Origin: Verrucomicrobiota bacterium
GTDB taxonomy: Bacteria > Verrucomicrobiota > Verrucomicrobiia > Chthoniobacterales > Terrimicrobiaceae
NCBI GenBank assembly: GCA_026398275.1
Contig: JAPLTF010000024.1
Span: 1 to 64,000, forward strand
Direction of reading: 5' to 3'
DNA length: 64,000 nucleotides
Shown: piece by piece, positions 54,975 to 63,554 of the stretch
How the letters are laid out: every line of letters starts with the position of its first letter
How positions within the stretch are numbered: position 1 is the stretch's first letter
Notes under the pieces: generated by a model
What the model was told of the DNA's origin: nothing
The model's input: only the letters and a program-made list of their open reading frames with translations
Databases searched by the model: none
Program-made: the position numbers and the translations under genes

Positions 54975-56534
54975 ATGATCGCGCCCGGAAATATCGAGAC
55001 CGCAAACGGTGGCATATCCGCGCCGGACTTTCTGGTCGGAGTCGCCACGTCGGGCTACCAGTGCGAGGGGGGATTCAATGGCTCCGGGCAGCCCTTGAAC
55101 AATTGGGCCGCGCATGAGATGGCCGGGAAAGTGGCGGTCACAGGACCCGCGACGGATTTTTGGAACCGCTACCGGGAGGACTTTGAGCTCTGCCGCGGCA
55201 TGGGGCTGAATGCGTTCCGTTTGAGCATCGAGTGGGCGCGCGTCCAGCCGGGCGCGGCGTTGGATGCCGGGCCGGCTCCGGAATTCGACCTTGCGGCGAT
55301 CGACGCCTACGCCGACCGGATCGCCGCCTGCCGCGAGGCCGGACTTGAGCCGGTCGTGACCCTGCACCACTTCACGCATCCGGCCTGGCTGGGCGTGGAT
55401 GCCTGGCTCAAGGACACCACGCCGGAGTTGTTTGAGAAATTTGTCTCCCGGACGCTCCACCACCTCAATGAGCAATTGTGCGGGCGGCTGGGGCAGAAGC
55501 CGGTGGCGTGGTATGTGACGCTCAACGAGCCGAACATGCTCGTCCTGAATACGTATATGAACCGGCATTTTCCCGGCGGGCCGGAATCTGGAATTTCTGT
55601 CGGCGTCCGCGCCTACAACCGCCTGCTGGCGGCACACGTCCGCGCTTACAACGCCATCCACGACCTCTACGAGTCGCGCAGCTGGCACGTGCCCCGCGTG
55701 ACGATGAACACGTTTTGCAGCGATGTTTACTGGTCCGAGCAGCTGCTGCTCGACCTGCTCTGTCTTCGCGAAAACGGAATCGCCCGCGAGTCGCTCCCGG
55801 CGTATTGCGCGGCACGCGCCGGGGAGATGCGCGACTCTTTGCAGCAGTCCTATCTGCCGCTCCGCGCCGATCCGCTGGCCTGGGCGGGGCGGGCGATCCA
55901 AGGCATCGCCAATTTTTTTGCGGGCCGCGCGGCCACGACCGAGGCATTTGAATTTTTCCTCAATGAAGCCGCCCGCTCGAAGCGGGAGCGCGTGCTCGAT
56001 TTCCTCGGCCTCGACTACTACGATCCGTTTCTCAGCCACATTTTCCGGATTCCGTCGTTCAGCGATCTCGAATTCCCCAGCGGCAGCCTGCACGGGTATC
56101 TCATGGACGGGCTCTCGAGCAAGTGGTGGGACTGGCACATCCTTCCCGAGGGCCTTCACGCGTTTTGCTCCCACTACGCGCGGGCGTTTCCAGGCAAGGG
56201 AATCCTTATCGCGGAGAACGGGATGGCCCAGCGGCTCAAAGCCGACAACCGTCCCAGCGGGCACAGGAAGGACCGGATCACGCGCAGCGAATTTCTCACG
56301 ATCCACTTCGGCGAAGTCCGACGGATGCTGGCTGAAAAGCTCCCGATCCTGGGCTACCTCCACTGGTCGCTGACCGACAACTACGAATGGGGGTCGTTCA
56401 CTCCGAGATTCGGGCTCTTCCGCATCGACTATGCCGATGGCCTGCGCCGCATTGCCGTCGACCATCTCGGCGACAACCCATCCGAAACCTACGCCAGGCT
56501 CATCCGGGATCTTCGGCAGGCGAGGACTGTTTGA
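54975..56534 (+). CDS. Family 1 glycoside hydrolase (beta-glucosidase type)
   Basis: GH1 enzymes hydrolyse beta-glucosides and related sugars by retention. The 519-residue TIM-barrel protein contains SIEWARVQP, TLNEPNMLVLN (acid/base Glu about 185) and GILIAENGMA (nucleophile Glu about 413), followed by HWSLTDNYEWG. There is no signal peptide, so it works on sugars taken up. The longer length than typical reflects an insertion between residues about 265 and 330. It stands alone after a nested-hairpin element. Confidence 0.9.
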   Translation: MIAPGNIETANGGISAPDFLVGVATSGYQCEGGFNGSGQPLNNWAAHEMAGKVAVTGPATDFWNRYREDFELCRGMGLNAFRLSIEWARVQPGAALDAGPAPEFDLAAIDAYADRIAACREAGLEPVVTLHHFTHPAWLGVDAWLKDTTPELFEKFVSRTLHHLNEQLCGRLGQKPVAWYVTLNEPNMLVLNTYMNRHFPGGPESGISVGVRAYNRLLAAHVRAYNAIHDLYESRSWHVPRVTMNTFCSDVYWSEQLLLDLLCLRENGIARESLPAYCAARAGEMRDSLQQSYLPLRADPLAWAGRAIQGIANFFAGRAATTEAFEFFLNEAARSKRERVLDFLGLDYYDPFLSHIFRIPSFSDLEFPSGSLHGYLMDGLSSKWWDWHILPEGLHAFCSHYARAFPGKGILIAENGMAQRLKADNRPSGHRKDRITRSEFLTIHFGEVRRMLAEKLPILGYLHWSLTDNYEWGSFTPRFGLFRIDYADGLRRIAVDHLGDNPSETYARLIRDLRQARTV

Positions 56535-56666
56535 TCCGGGCCCTCTCTCCAATGGTTGCAGCATCTGCCTGCAAGCGAGGATCGTCACGAACACGGCGAC
56601 ACAGCGCCATTGCTACACGGCCAGTGCTCTGGTCACGCCAAGCGTCGTTGTAGCCGCCCTGCTGTG

Positions 56667-56958
56667 TCAGGGCGTGGTTGCGGCTTCGCCGCCACTTTTG
56701 CAGCCATCGGAGATGCGTCGAGGAGCCTCCTCCGCGTTGCCCTCGTCGAGGTATTCGGTGTCTCCCACGGAAACCGTCTTCAGATGCTGGTGCCGATCGC
56801 GACTTGCCGAGGATAAGGTCTTTTCGCGTAGCTCAGGGGCGGGGAATGGAGGGGTCCTGAGAGCCTCGCCAAGGATCCTGCCATCCATCTTGTGCGGTGA
56901 AGCCACCCCGAAAATCCACAGCACGGTCGGGGCGACATCGACATTTCCCGAAGGAAGT
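56667..56958 (-). pseudogene. 3' remnant of a phosphatase/sulfatase-type gene
   Basis: On the minus strand, directly beyond the EamA stop, a frame encodes ANELPSGNVDVAPTVLWIFG, MDGRILGEAL and LKTVSVGDTEYLDEGN, resembling the C-termini of alkaline phosphatase/sulfatase-superfamily proteins (VDVAPTVL...MDGR). No start or catalytic part is present. The 423 bases between GH1 and the EamA gene contain nothing else that I can support. Confidence 0.5.
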
Positions 56959-57390
56959 TCATTTGCACGCGATGACGGCGGCCCCGCAGAGGATCAGAAG
57001 CCCGCCCACCCAATGGTGCCATGTCAGGGGTTCGTGCAAAAACCAGCCGGCCATCGCAATCGCAAAGATCACGCTCAGCTTGTCAACCGGCGCGACCTGC
57101 GACGCCTGGCCGAGCTGGAGCGCCCGGAAATAGCACACCCACGAGAGGCCGGTCGCCAGGCCGGACAGGGCCAGAAAAATCCAGGTCCGCCGCGAGATGT
57201 TGGCAAAGGCTTCCCCGGAAATTGCGCTCGATGCCAGGAGCCAGGTGAATACGAGAACGACCGTCGTGCGGATCGCCGTGGCCAGATTCGAGTTCACCCC
57301 CTCGACTCCGATCTTCGCAAGGATCGCCGTCGCGCCCGCGAAAAGCGCGGCAAGAAGCGACCAGGTCAGCCAGTTGTTCAGGGCGCTCAA
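56959..57390 (-). CDS. Single-domain EamA/DMT-family transporter
   Basis: Half-length EamA proteins of about 140 residues have four to five membrane helices and likely act as dimers. The product starts MSALNNWLTWSLLAALFAGATA and ends LLILCGAAVIAC, with FRALQLGQASQVAPVDKLSV between, the conserved segment of this subfamily. The substrate is unknown. The stop abuts the remnant at 56958. Confidence 0.85.
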   Translation of the reverse strand: MSALNNWLTWSLLAALFAGATAILAKIGVEGVNSNLATAIRTTVVLVFTWLLASSAISGEAFANISRRTWIFLALSGLATGLSWVCYFRALQLGQASQVAPVDKLSVIFAIAMAGWFLHEPLTWHHWVGGLLILCGAAVIACK

Positions 57391-57444
57391 GTGCTCAGCT
57401 TTCCGGCTTGCCTTCCCGGCGAGACGTTCGACTTTCCCATTTCT

Positions 57445-57816
57445 TCACGAGGCGCTGTCGCGCGGTTGTTCCGCCTTGTTCCGATCCGCGCGGTAGTGGA
57501 TGACCTTCACGTTTTGCATCGTGACGAGCCCGCCACCGAGCATGCCGTCCAAGGCGGGCAGAAAGGCATTGATTTTCTCAGCGGAGTCCACGACCTCGAT
57601 GGCGACAGGAAGGTCCATCGAGAGCTGGAGAATTTTTGCGGTGTGGATGAGGCTGGTCGCGCCAAAGCCCATCGGGCTCCGGAAGACGGTGGCACCGGCA
57701 AGTCCGAGCTCGCGGATTTTGAGCACCAGTGCCTCGTAGAGAGGCTTGTGCTCCCATCGGTCGCTTTCTCCAATCAGGATTCTCAGCAGAACGGCATCTT
57801 CTTCGAGGTGTTTCAT
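57445..57816 (-). CDS. DUF190 family protein
   Basis: DUF190 (COG1993) proteins are small ferredoxin-like or P-II-like soluble proteins often beside crcB. The 123-residue protein starts MKHLEEDAVLLRILIGESDR and contains GLAGATVFRSPMGFG and DLPVAIEVVDSAEKI. The ATG at 57816 gives the family start; an ATG far upstream is out of the family pattern. It follows crcB by seven bases, as in many fluoride-export pairs, and may regulate it. Confidence 0.88.
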   Translation of the reverse strand: MKHLEEDAVLLRILIGESDRWEHKPLYEALVLKIRELGLAGATVFRSPMGFGATSLIHTAKILQLSMDLPVAIEVVDSAEKINAFLPALDGMLGGGLVTMQNVKVIHYRADRNKAEQPRDSAS

Positions 57817-57823
57817 GGGGCGG

Positions 57824-58216
57824 TTACTTCGGGGTGACCAACGAGGCGAGGATGATTCCCAGCCAGACGAAAGCGAGACAAACCACAACCGAAAGCACGA
57901 CGTTGAGAGCCGCGTAAAGCCACTCCCCATCGGTCGCCAGATTGATTGTCTGCAGGCCGAACGAGGAAAATGTCGTGAACCCGCCCAGCACGCCGATCAT
58001 TATAAACTGGCGGGTCAGCGGAGAAGTCATGATCACGCCATCAGGGCCGGTCGCCGCAGCGAATGCCCCGATCACGAAGCATCCGATCGCGTTCACCGCG
58101 AGGGTGCCCACCGGGAAGCTCTCCCCGAAGCGCGCCGCGCACCACAGGGACAGCCCCATCCGGGCAGCGCTCCCGATCGCGCCGCCTGCCATCACAACGA
58201 GGTAGGGCATAAGCAT
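57824..58216 (-). CDS. crcB: Fluoride ion channel CrcB/Fluc
   Basis: Fluc channels export fluoride as antiparallel dimers. The 130-residue protein has four helices, with GGAIGSAARMGLS in the first, PVGTLAVNAIGCFVIGAF (with the pore Asn) in the second, and GFTTFSSFGLQT in the third, which provides the Na-binding loop. A second copy is absent, so a homodimer is expected. No convincing fluoride riboswitch is seen in the 139-base upstream gap. Confidence 0.92.
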   Translation of the reverse strand: MLMPYLVVMAGGAIGSAARMGLSLWCAARFGESFPVGTLAVNAIGCFVIGAFAAATGPDGVIMTSPLTRQFIMIGVLGGFTTFSSFGLQTINLATDGEWLYAALNVVLSVVVCLAFVWLGIILASLVTPK

Positions 58217-58355
58217 GGCTGGTTGACCGGAAAACTAGATGGCGGCCGGGGCCATCGGCGAGAAAAGAATCGCGGCGGCATCCTGGACGATGCCCGATCC
58301 CCTTCGAATAAATCTTTTCAAACGCAATCGGGGTGTGTAGGAGAACCGCAACCAT

Positions 58356-58625
58356 ATGAAACCACATCGCGGAACACTCATTCTTATTCTCGGAATCCTC
58401 GGTCTCATCGTTTGCCAACCCGTCGGGGTTGCAGCCTGGATCATGGGCAACGCCGATCTCAAGCAGATCGCGGCTGGCACCATGGATCCCGAAGGAAAGC
58501 AACTCACCCAAATCGGGAAGATCCTCGGCATCATCGCCTCGGTCCTCCTGATCATCGGCATTGTCATCGCGATTCTCAGCCTCGTGCTCGGAATTGGCGC
58601 GGCGGTGGTTGCCCCTCAGAGCTAA
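58356..58625 (+). CDS. DUF4190-like two-helix membrane protein
   Basis: The 89-residue protein has two hydrophobic helices (GTLILILGILGLIVCQPVGVA and IASVLLIIGIVIAILSLVLG) separated by a charged loop with MGNADLKQIAAGTMDPEG. This is the pattern of DUF4190 proteins, which have no known function. It is followed by a terminator and is monocistronic. Confidence 0.75.
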   Translation: MKPHRGTLILILGILGLIVCQPVGVAAWIMGNADLKQIAAGTMDPEGKQLTQIGKILGIIASVLLIIGIVIAILSLVLGIGAAVVAPQS

Positions 58626-58648
58626 GGGCTTGCGGCATCACGAAATTT

Positions 58649-58686
58649 GCCTGCCTCCCCGGCACATGCCGGGGGGCAGGCTTTTT
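58649..58686 (+). terminator. Rho-independent terminator
   Basis: GCCTGCC-TCCCCGGC pairs with GCCGGGG-GGCAGGC around an ACAT loop, followed by five T. It lies 24 bases after the DUF4190-like stop. Confidence 0.9.
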
Positions 58687-58693
58687 CGTGCCT

Positions 58694-58816
58694 GCCCGCA
58701 TCTCTCACGGTCGAGTTGTAGGGGTGCTCTATGAGCGCCTATCCCCGCTTGTTTGCGGGGCGATCCGGGGTCATAGACCCCAGCCACAACCAAACCGGAA
58801 AGTGAGACATGCGGGC
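58694..58816. repeat. Long imperfect inverted-repeat element
   Basis: GCCCGCATCTCTCAC (58694-58708) and GTGAGACATGCGGGC (58802-58816) pair with one mismatch. Further in, GTTGTAGGGGTGCTCTATGA and the opposite TCATAGACCCCAGCCACAAC also pair partly, and ATCCCCGC/GCGGGGCGAT forms the tip. No transposase is nearby. It begins eight bases after the terminator T-run. The remaining bases to 58912 show no gene. Confidence 0.75.
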
Positions 58817-58912
58817 TGGAACCACAGGGTTACTCCAAAAAGGCCGGTGACCGCGGCGGGGGTTGCCCGAATGGCGGCCGCCCGGGTCGCTCGATTTTTC
58901 CGGATCCGTCTT

Positions 58913-59362
58913 TCAAGAAAGTGATGGTTGACCTGCCATTCTCGGACTTGGCCTGGAGCAGGATGGTATCCGGGGGATCAGGCCGGCGATGGCAGTCCCC
59001 CTTCCGTCGAGCGAAGGATCCCGCTTGATCCGCCCCAGGCTGACATGGCCGCAGATCACGGCCGGGATGCCTGCAAGAAAACTGCAGCCGACGAGGGACA
59101 GAATCCCGAGGACGAGCGACCAGGTCGAGAGCGGTTCGGTTTTTTTGAGGGCTGGTAGCGCGGGCGCGGATGCCGGAAGCGGCGGCGGCCCGGCGGTGAA
59201 GGATTCAAACTGCGCGAACGTCGAGAGCGGATGCCATTTTTCCATGCCCTCGCTCCAGGCGGGATCGTTCGGTGCGGCTTGCCCGGCTTTCAGCATTTCG
59301 GCGACTTTTGCTTCGGGGAAGGGTCCGAGTTGCTGTCCGTTTTTGTGGATAAAGATTTGCAT
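58913..59362 (-). CDS. GYF_2/DUF4190 protein, C-terminally truncated
   Basis: The 149-residue protein starts MQIFIHKNGQQLGPFPEAKV, a GYF_2-type domain (PGPFxxxxV...W pattern), then a Pro/Ala linker and one DUF4190 helix (LVLGILSLVGCSFLAGIPAV) followed by GHVSLGRIKRDPSLDGRGTA. The second helix expected after GTAIAGLI is replaced by PRIPSCSRPSPR. A run of five C lies just there, and a shift at this run does not restore a helix, so the domain appears truncated. The ATG at 59362 is chosen by family match. Confidence 0.6.
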   Translation of the reverse strand: MQIFIHKNGQQLGPFPEAKVAEMLKAGQAAPNDPAWSEGMEKWHPLSTFAQFESFTAGPPPLPASAPALPALKKTEPLSTWSLVLGILSLVGCSFLAGIPAVICGHVSLGRIKRDPSLDGRGTAIAGLIPRIPSCSRPSPRMAGQPSLS

Positions 59363-59474
59363 CGGGAGGTTGCTGGAGGATTTCCCATTGCCCGTGTTCC
59401 GGCAATAAATATCCCGCCGATCGTTCTCGCTTTCGGAATGCCGGGATGGTTTGAATCTGCCAACCACACATCAA

Positions 59475-60458
59475 ATGATATTACTCGGCATGTTCGTCGG
59501 CTTTGTTGGTTGGTTCCTTGTCCGGTATCTGATGGCCGGCATCTTCACGGTCGACCAAAACGAGCGGGCGGTAAAAACCGCCTTCGGGCGCGCGGAGCGG
59601 ATCGGCGGCCAGACCACGCTCGATGATCCCGTCTCGGAGATGCTGACCGAGGAGGAAAAGCTCCGGTATTGCTACCCGCAGGTGAGGGTGATCCCGCCGG
59701 GCGGACCGTATTTCAAATGGCCGTGGGAGAAGGTCTACAAAACCAGCATCGCCGTGCAGACGGTCAGCATGGCGTATGATCCGGAGGATGCCGACGCGAA
59801 CGAGGGCGGCACCCGGCTCAGCGCGGTGACGAAGGACCAGCTCGATACCGGGCTGAGCGGTCAGCTGCGGTTCCGGATCTCGGAAAGAAATCTCTACGCC
59901 TGGTTTTTCGGGGTCAAAAATCCGATCGCCCATGTGATGGGATTTTTCATCAGCGTGCTGCGCGAGCGGATCGCCAACTTCGAGGCGCCCGCCGGAGCGG
60001 CAGGCCCCGACAGCGACGGCATGGCGGCTGCGGTCGCGGGGATCTCGATCAACGACCTCCGCAAAAACCTCTCTTCACTCAACGAGCACATGGACCGGGA
60101 ATGCGCGGGGGCTGCCGCGCGCTACGGGATAGCGCTCGATGCATCGCTGATCACCAGCATCGACCCGCCACCCGAGGTGGAATCCGCGCTCGCCGCGATC
60201 AACACCGCCCACAACCAGGTCTCGAGCGACATCAGCCTTGCCCAGGCGCATGCGGACCAGAAAATCGTTCAATCCCGCCGGGCGGTGGAAATCGAAACCC
60301 TCAACGCGCAGGCCGAAGTTGAGCCGCTCCTCGCTCTCGCCGGGCAGGTCTCGTCGCTCCAGGCCAGCGGCGACGCCGTCCTCCCCGCCTACCTGCGGAA
60401 CGTCAAGCTCTCGCTTTTTCGAAAAGCCGGCCAAGTCATTCTGGAGGAGGTCCGATGA
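59475..60458 (+). CDS. SPFH/Band 7 membrane protein
   Basis: SPFH proteins form large cage-like assemblies at membranes. The product has an N-terminal helix (ILLGMFVGFVGWFLVRYLM), the SPFH domain from about 20 (VDQNERAVKTAFGRAERI...FKWPWEKVYKTSIAVQTVSM), and a coiled-coil region with SLAQAHADQKIVQSRRAVEI. ATG 59475 is chosen over a TTG at 59451, because it gives the membrane helix directly. Its stop overlaps the second SPFH gene by four bases. Confidence 0.8.
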   Translation: MILLGMFVGFVGWFLVRYLMAGIFTVDQNERAVKTAFGRAERIGGQTTLDDPVSEMLTEEEKLRYCYPQVRVIPPGGPYFKWPWEKVYKTSIAVQTVSMAYDPEDADANEGGTRLSAVTKDQLDTGLSGQLRFRISERNLYAWFFGVKNPIAHVMGFFISVLRERIANFEAPAGAAGPDSDGMAAAVAGISINDLRKNLSSLNEHMDRECAGAAARYGIALDASLITSIDPPPEVESALAAINTAHNQVSSDISLAQAHADQKIVQSRRAVEIETLNAQAEVEPLLALAGQVSSLQASGDAVLPAYLRNVKLSLFRKAGQVILEEVR

Positions 60459-61357
60459 GCTTTCTGATCGCTGCGATCTTCACGTTTTTCGGCATGTTCA
60501 TTTTCATGCCGGCGTTCCAATTCCTCCTGCGCCTGCTTGGGTTCTATGCAGTCGTCGAGGAAGGCACATGCCACGTTTATGTGCTGTTCGGCAAGGTCCT
60601 CGCCGTCCTCGACGATGCGGGGTTCTACTTCCTGTGGGTCAAGCTCGGGCTGGCCGCGCCGATCGTGAACTGGCTCGGAAAGCGCTATGTCCTCGACCGT
60701 CGGCTCGATCAGATCTACCTGCGCAGCCAGGCTGTGAACAGCGAGGAGGGTGCTCCGATGGGCATCGGCATGTGGTGCGAGATGCGGATCGGCGACCCGG
60801 TCGCCTACCTGTTCAAAAATGCCGACCCGCGCGGATCGCTCGCGGCCAACGTAAGCAACGCGACCGTGCGCTGCCTGAGCAACATGAAGCTCTCGGCCAT
60901 GCTCGAGAGCCGTCACGACATGTCCCAGACCGTCCGCTCGGAGGTCAGCCCGAAATCCGAAGAGTGGGGGTTCCAGCTCGGCAGCATCTACATCCGGAAG
61001 GTCCACTTCCGCGACCTCGCCATGATCCAGCAGATCCAGGAAAAAGTCGTGAACCGCCTGCGCCAGGTCACCAGCGCGATCAAGCAGGACGGGGCCAACC
61101 AGGTCAGCATCATCACCAGCACCGCCGAGCGTCAGGCCGCCGTGGAATTCGCCAAAGCCGCCGCCATGCGCCCGGCCATCGTCGGCAGCGCGCTCCAGCA
61201 GATCGGCCAGGACCCGAACGTCCTCGCCGCGATGTTCGACATTTTGGAAACCCAGCAGATCCTCGGAGGCGAGGCGAAAATCTCGATCCTCCCGCCGAAG
61301 AGCGACCTGCTCGCCCAGCTCATCGCAAGCAAGGAAGCCCCTCCGCCGCAGGCTTGA
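60455..61357 (+). CDS. Second SPFH/Band 7-like membrane protein
   Basis: The 300-residue protein has an N-terminal membrane segment (AAIFTFFGMFIFMPAFQFLL), an SPFH-like domain with EEGTCHVYVLFGKVLAVLDD and LDQIYLRSQAVNSEEG, and a coiled-coil C-terminal half (QIQEKVVNRLRQVTSAIKQD). It overlaps the first SPFH gene, so the two products probably form a hetero-oligomeric ring like HflK/HflC. Function in this organism is unknown. Confidence 0.78.
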   Translation: MSFLIAAIFTFFGMFIFMPAFQFLLRLLGFYAVVEEGTCHVYVLFGKVLAVLDDAGFYFLWVKLGLAAPIVNWLGKRYVLDRRLDQIYLRSQAVNSEEGAPMGIGMWCEMRIGDPVAYLFKNADPRGSLAANVSNATVRCLSNMKLSAMLESRHDMSQTVRSEVSPKSEEWGFQLGSIYIRKVHFRDLAMIQQIQEKVVNRLRQVTSAIKQDGANQVSIITSTAERQAAVEFAKAAAMRPAIVGSALQQIGQDPNVLAAMFDILETQQILGGEAKISILPPKSDLLAQLIASKEAPPPQA

Positions 61358-61517
61358 TCCAAGGCCCCGCCGGCACTCAGACTATTTTCACTTTGAAATC
61401 GGTTGATGAGATGGGCGGCAGCGGTCGGTCCGGAGGCCCGACCCTACCAGCGCAACAGGCAGGGCGTGACGTCCCGGCGCGCCGCAGAATTTTACCTGTT
61501 ACGCAGTGAATTTGGCA

Positions 61518-62279
61518 TCAGACCGTCGGCATCGACCCTTCCGGGTGGATCGCCAGGCAGGCGGCACCGATGATCCCCGCCTCGTTCCGCATCTGCGCGG
61601 GCTCCACAATGACCTCGGTCCTCGCTGTCAGAAACGGTAGAAACTTTTCCGATTTGTTGCTGACTCCGCCGCCGATGATAAAGAGGTCTGGGGAGAAAAG
61701 CTTTTCGAGGTAGGCGAGGTAATCGCTGACCCGCCCGGCCCACTTTTTCCAGCTGAGCCCCTTGTCTTCACGGACCTTCTCCGACGCGCGCTTCTCCACG
61801 TCCTTTCCGCGGATCTGGATGTGGCCGAGCTCGGAGTTGGGCAGAAGCTTGCCGTCATGGAAAATCGCGGACCCGATGCCGGTCCCGAAAGTCAGGAGGA
61901 TGACAACCCCGCGCCTTCCGCGGCCGGCCCCGAAATGCATCTCGGCGATTCCGGCGGCATCGGCGTCATTGACCACGGTCACCGGGCCGCCGACGTGGCT
62001 GCGGAAGAGCTCCGCCGCATCGGTGCCGATCCAGGACTTGTCCACGTTGGTCGCGGAGTAGACCACGCCTTTTTTGATGATGGCCGGAAACGTGATCCCG
62101 GCCGGGCCGGAGTAGTTGAAATGCCGCGCGATTTGCTCAACGACATCCGCCACCGCGTTTGGCAGTGCCGGCTGCGGGGTCGGGATCCGGAAGCGCTCGG
62201 CCAGCAGCTCGCCGGTTTCCACATTGACCGGCGCACCCTTGATGCCCGTTCCACCGATGTCGATGCCGAGTGCGTTCAT
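61518..62279 (-). CDS. ppgK: Polyphosphate glucokinase (ROK family)
   Basis: PPGK phosphorylates glucose with polyphosphate or ATP. The 253 residues begin [20 protein letters not shown] (phosphate loop), carry [12 protein letters not shown], the catalytic Asp in [19 protein letters not shown] and [20 protein letters not shown], plus the family's [13 protein letters not shown]. Length matches the actinobacterial enzymes. It follows the odhB gene on the same strand, separated by a repeat element. Confidence 0.9.
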   Translation of the reverse strand: MNALGIDIGGTGIKGAPVNVETGELLAERFRIPTPQPALPNAVADVVEQIARHFNYSGPAGITFPAIIKKGVVYSATNVDKSWIGTDAAELFRSHVGGPVTVVNDADAAGIAEMHFGAGRGRRGVVILLTFGTGIGSAIFHDGKLLPNSELGHIQIRGKDVEKRASEKVREDKGLSWKKWAGRVSDYLAYLEKLFSPDLFIIGGGVSNKSEKFLPFLTARTEVIVEPAQMRNEAGIIGAACLAIHPEGSMPTV

Positions 62280-62303
62280 GGCGCTAGAGCGGTAAAAGAA
62301 GAG

Positions 62304-62385
62304 GTAGCCACGCCCGTGTCGGGCGTGTTGGCAGGGATCGTGGTCAGGATGGCCCCAGAGGCGCGTCCGACACGGACGCGGCTAC
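62304..62385. repeat. Inverted repeat of the GTAGCC type
   Basis: GTAGCCACGCCCGTGTCGGG at 62304 pairs with CGACACGGACGCGGCTAC at 62368-62385 with a few mismatches. The arms enclose about 40 bases. It sits between ppgK and the 2-oxoglutarate dehydrogenase E2 gene and fills most of that gap. Confidence 0.7.
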
Positions 62386-62427
62386 AGCGCGTTTCTTTTG
62401 ATTCGGCCATAATTTTATTTAAACCGC

Positions 62428-63537
62428 TCAAGCGTCCAGCAACAGACGGGCGGGGTTTTCGATGCAGTCCTTGACGCGCAGGAGGAACGTGACGGCTTCC
62501 TTCCCGTCCACGAGCCGGTGGTCGTAGCTGAGGGCGAGATACATCATCGGGCGGACGACGATCCGGCCGTTGATGACGACCGCGCGCTCCTGGATTTTGT
62601 GCATGCCGAGAATGCCGCTCTGCGGCGGGTTCAGGATCGGGGTGCTGAGGAGCGATCCGTAGATCCCGCCGTTGGAAATGGTGAAGACCCCGCCCTGGAG
62701 GTCGCGGACCGAGACTTTTCCCTCGCGGGCCTTCACCGCGTAGTGGACGAGCTGGTTTTCGATGTCCGCAAACGAAAGCGTCTCGCAGTCGCGGAGCACG
62801 GGAACGATGAGCCCCCGCTCGGTGCCGACCGCAACCCCGATGTCGAACGAGTTGTTCAGGATGAGGTCATCGCCGTCGATCTTGGAATTGATCGCCGGGA
62901 CGGCCTGGAGAGAATCCACCACCGCCTTGATGAAGAAGCTCATGAAGCCGAGCTTGACGCCGTATTTCTGGAGAAAGACCTCCTGAAGATCCTTGCGGAG
63001 CTGGATCACCGCGCTCATGTCGCACTCGTTGAACGTGGTGAGAATGGCCGCGGTGTGCTGGGCCATCACAAGCTGGGCCGCAATCTTCCGGCGGAGCGGG
63101 GAAAGCTTTTTCCGCACGGCGCGGGAGTTTGCGGCCTGCGGTGTCGAGGGGGCCATCGAGGAGAACGTTGCTGCCGGAACGGCCGGTGCCGCCGGCGTGG
63201 GTGCCAGGCTTGGCGCTGCCGGAACCGGAACGGCAGCGGGTTCCGCAGGCTTGGGGGCTGCAGATTTTTTTGAAGATGCCTTCGTGGTGGCCGGCGCGGC
63301 CGGGGCCGGGGCGATCTCCGCAACCACCTGTCCGATTTTCACCTCGTCCCCCTCCGCGACTTTCAGGTGGACGACTCCGGCTTCCGGGGCGGTCACCTCC
63401 TGCGAAACTTTGTCGGTCTCGAGGGTGAAAAGGACGTCATCTTTGCGGATGTGCTCGCCGTCTTTTTTGTGCCAGACGGAGAGGATGCCGGAGGAAATCG
63501 ATTCTCCGACGGCAGGGACTTTCACTTCGATATTCAT
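62428..63537 (-). CDS. sucB: Dihydrolipoyl succinyltransferase (2-oxoglutarate dehydrogenase E2)
   Basis: E2 carries the succinyl group on lipoyl-lysine and passes it to CoA in the citric acid cycle. The 369-residue protein has a lipoyl domain (about 1-75, [14 protein letters not shown] with the lipoyl Lys), an Ala/Pro linker, and the catalytic domain (about 140-369) ending with the active-site [14 protein letters not shown]. The peripheral-subunit-binding domain of about 35 residues between linker and catalytic core is not visible, and the length is about 40 short of the usual 400. The start follows the E1 stop by 17 bases. Confidence 0.92.
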   Translation of the reverse strand: MNIEVKVPAVGESISSGILSVWHKKDGEHIRKDDVLFTLETDKVSQEVTAPEAGVVHLKVAEGDEVKIGQVVAEIAPAPAAPATTKASSKKSAAPKPAEPAAVPVPAAPSLAPTPAAPAVPAATFSSMAPSTPQAANSRAVRKKLSPLRRKIAAQLVMAQHTAAILTTFNECDMSAVIQLRKDLQEVFLQKYGVKLGFMSFFIKAVVDSLQAVPAINSKIDGDDLILNNSFDIGVAVGTERGLIVPVLRDCETLSFADIENQLVHYAVKAREGKVSVRDLQGGVFTISNGGIYGSLLSTPILNPPQSGILGMHKIQERAVVINGRIVVRPMMYLALSYDHRLVDGKEAVTFLLRVKDCIENPARLLLDA

Positions 63538-63554
63538 GAGAATGGGTCGTTTTC

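Noticed and set aside
58217-58355. Possible fluoride riboswitch upstream of crcB
   Set aside because: A GATGGC...GCCATC hairpin exists, but the conserved pattern with GGCGATG and the paired CTGATGG region could not be matched, so no riboswitch is claimed.
58913-59010. Frameshift at the C-run that would restore the GYF_2 protein
   Set aside because: Removing one C gives GLIPGYHPAPGQV, which does not restore the expected hydrophobic helix, so truncation rather than simple frameshift is favoured.
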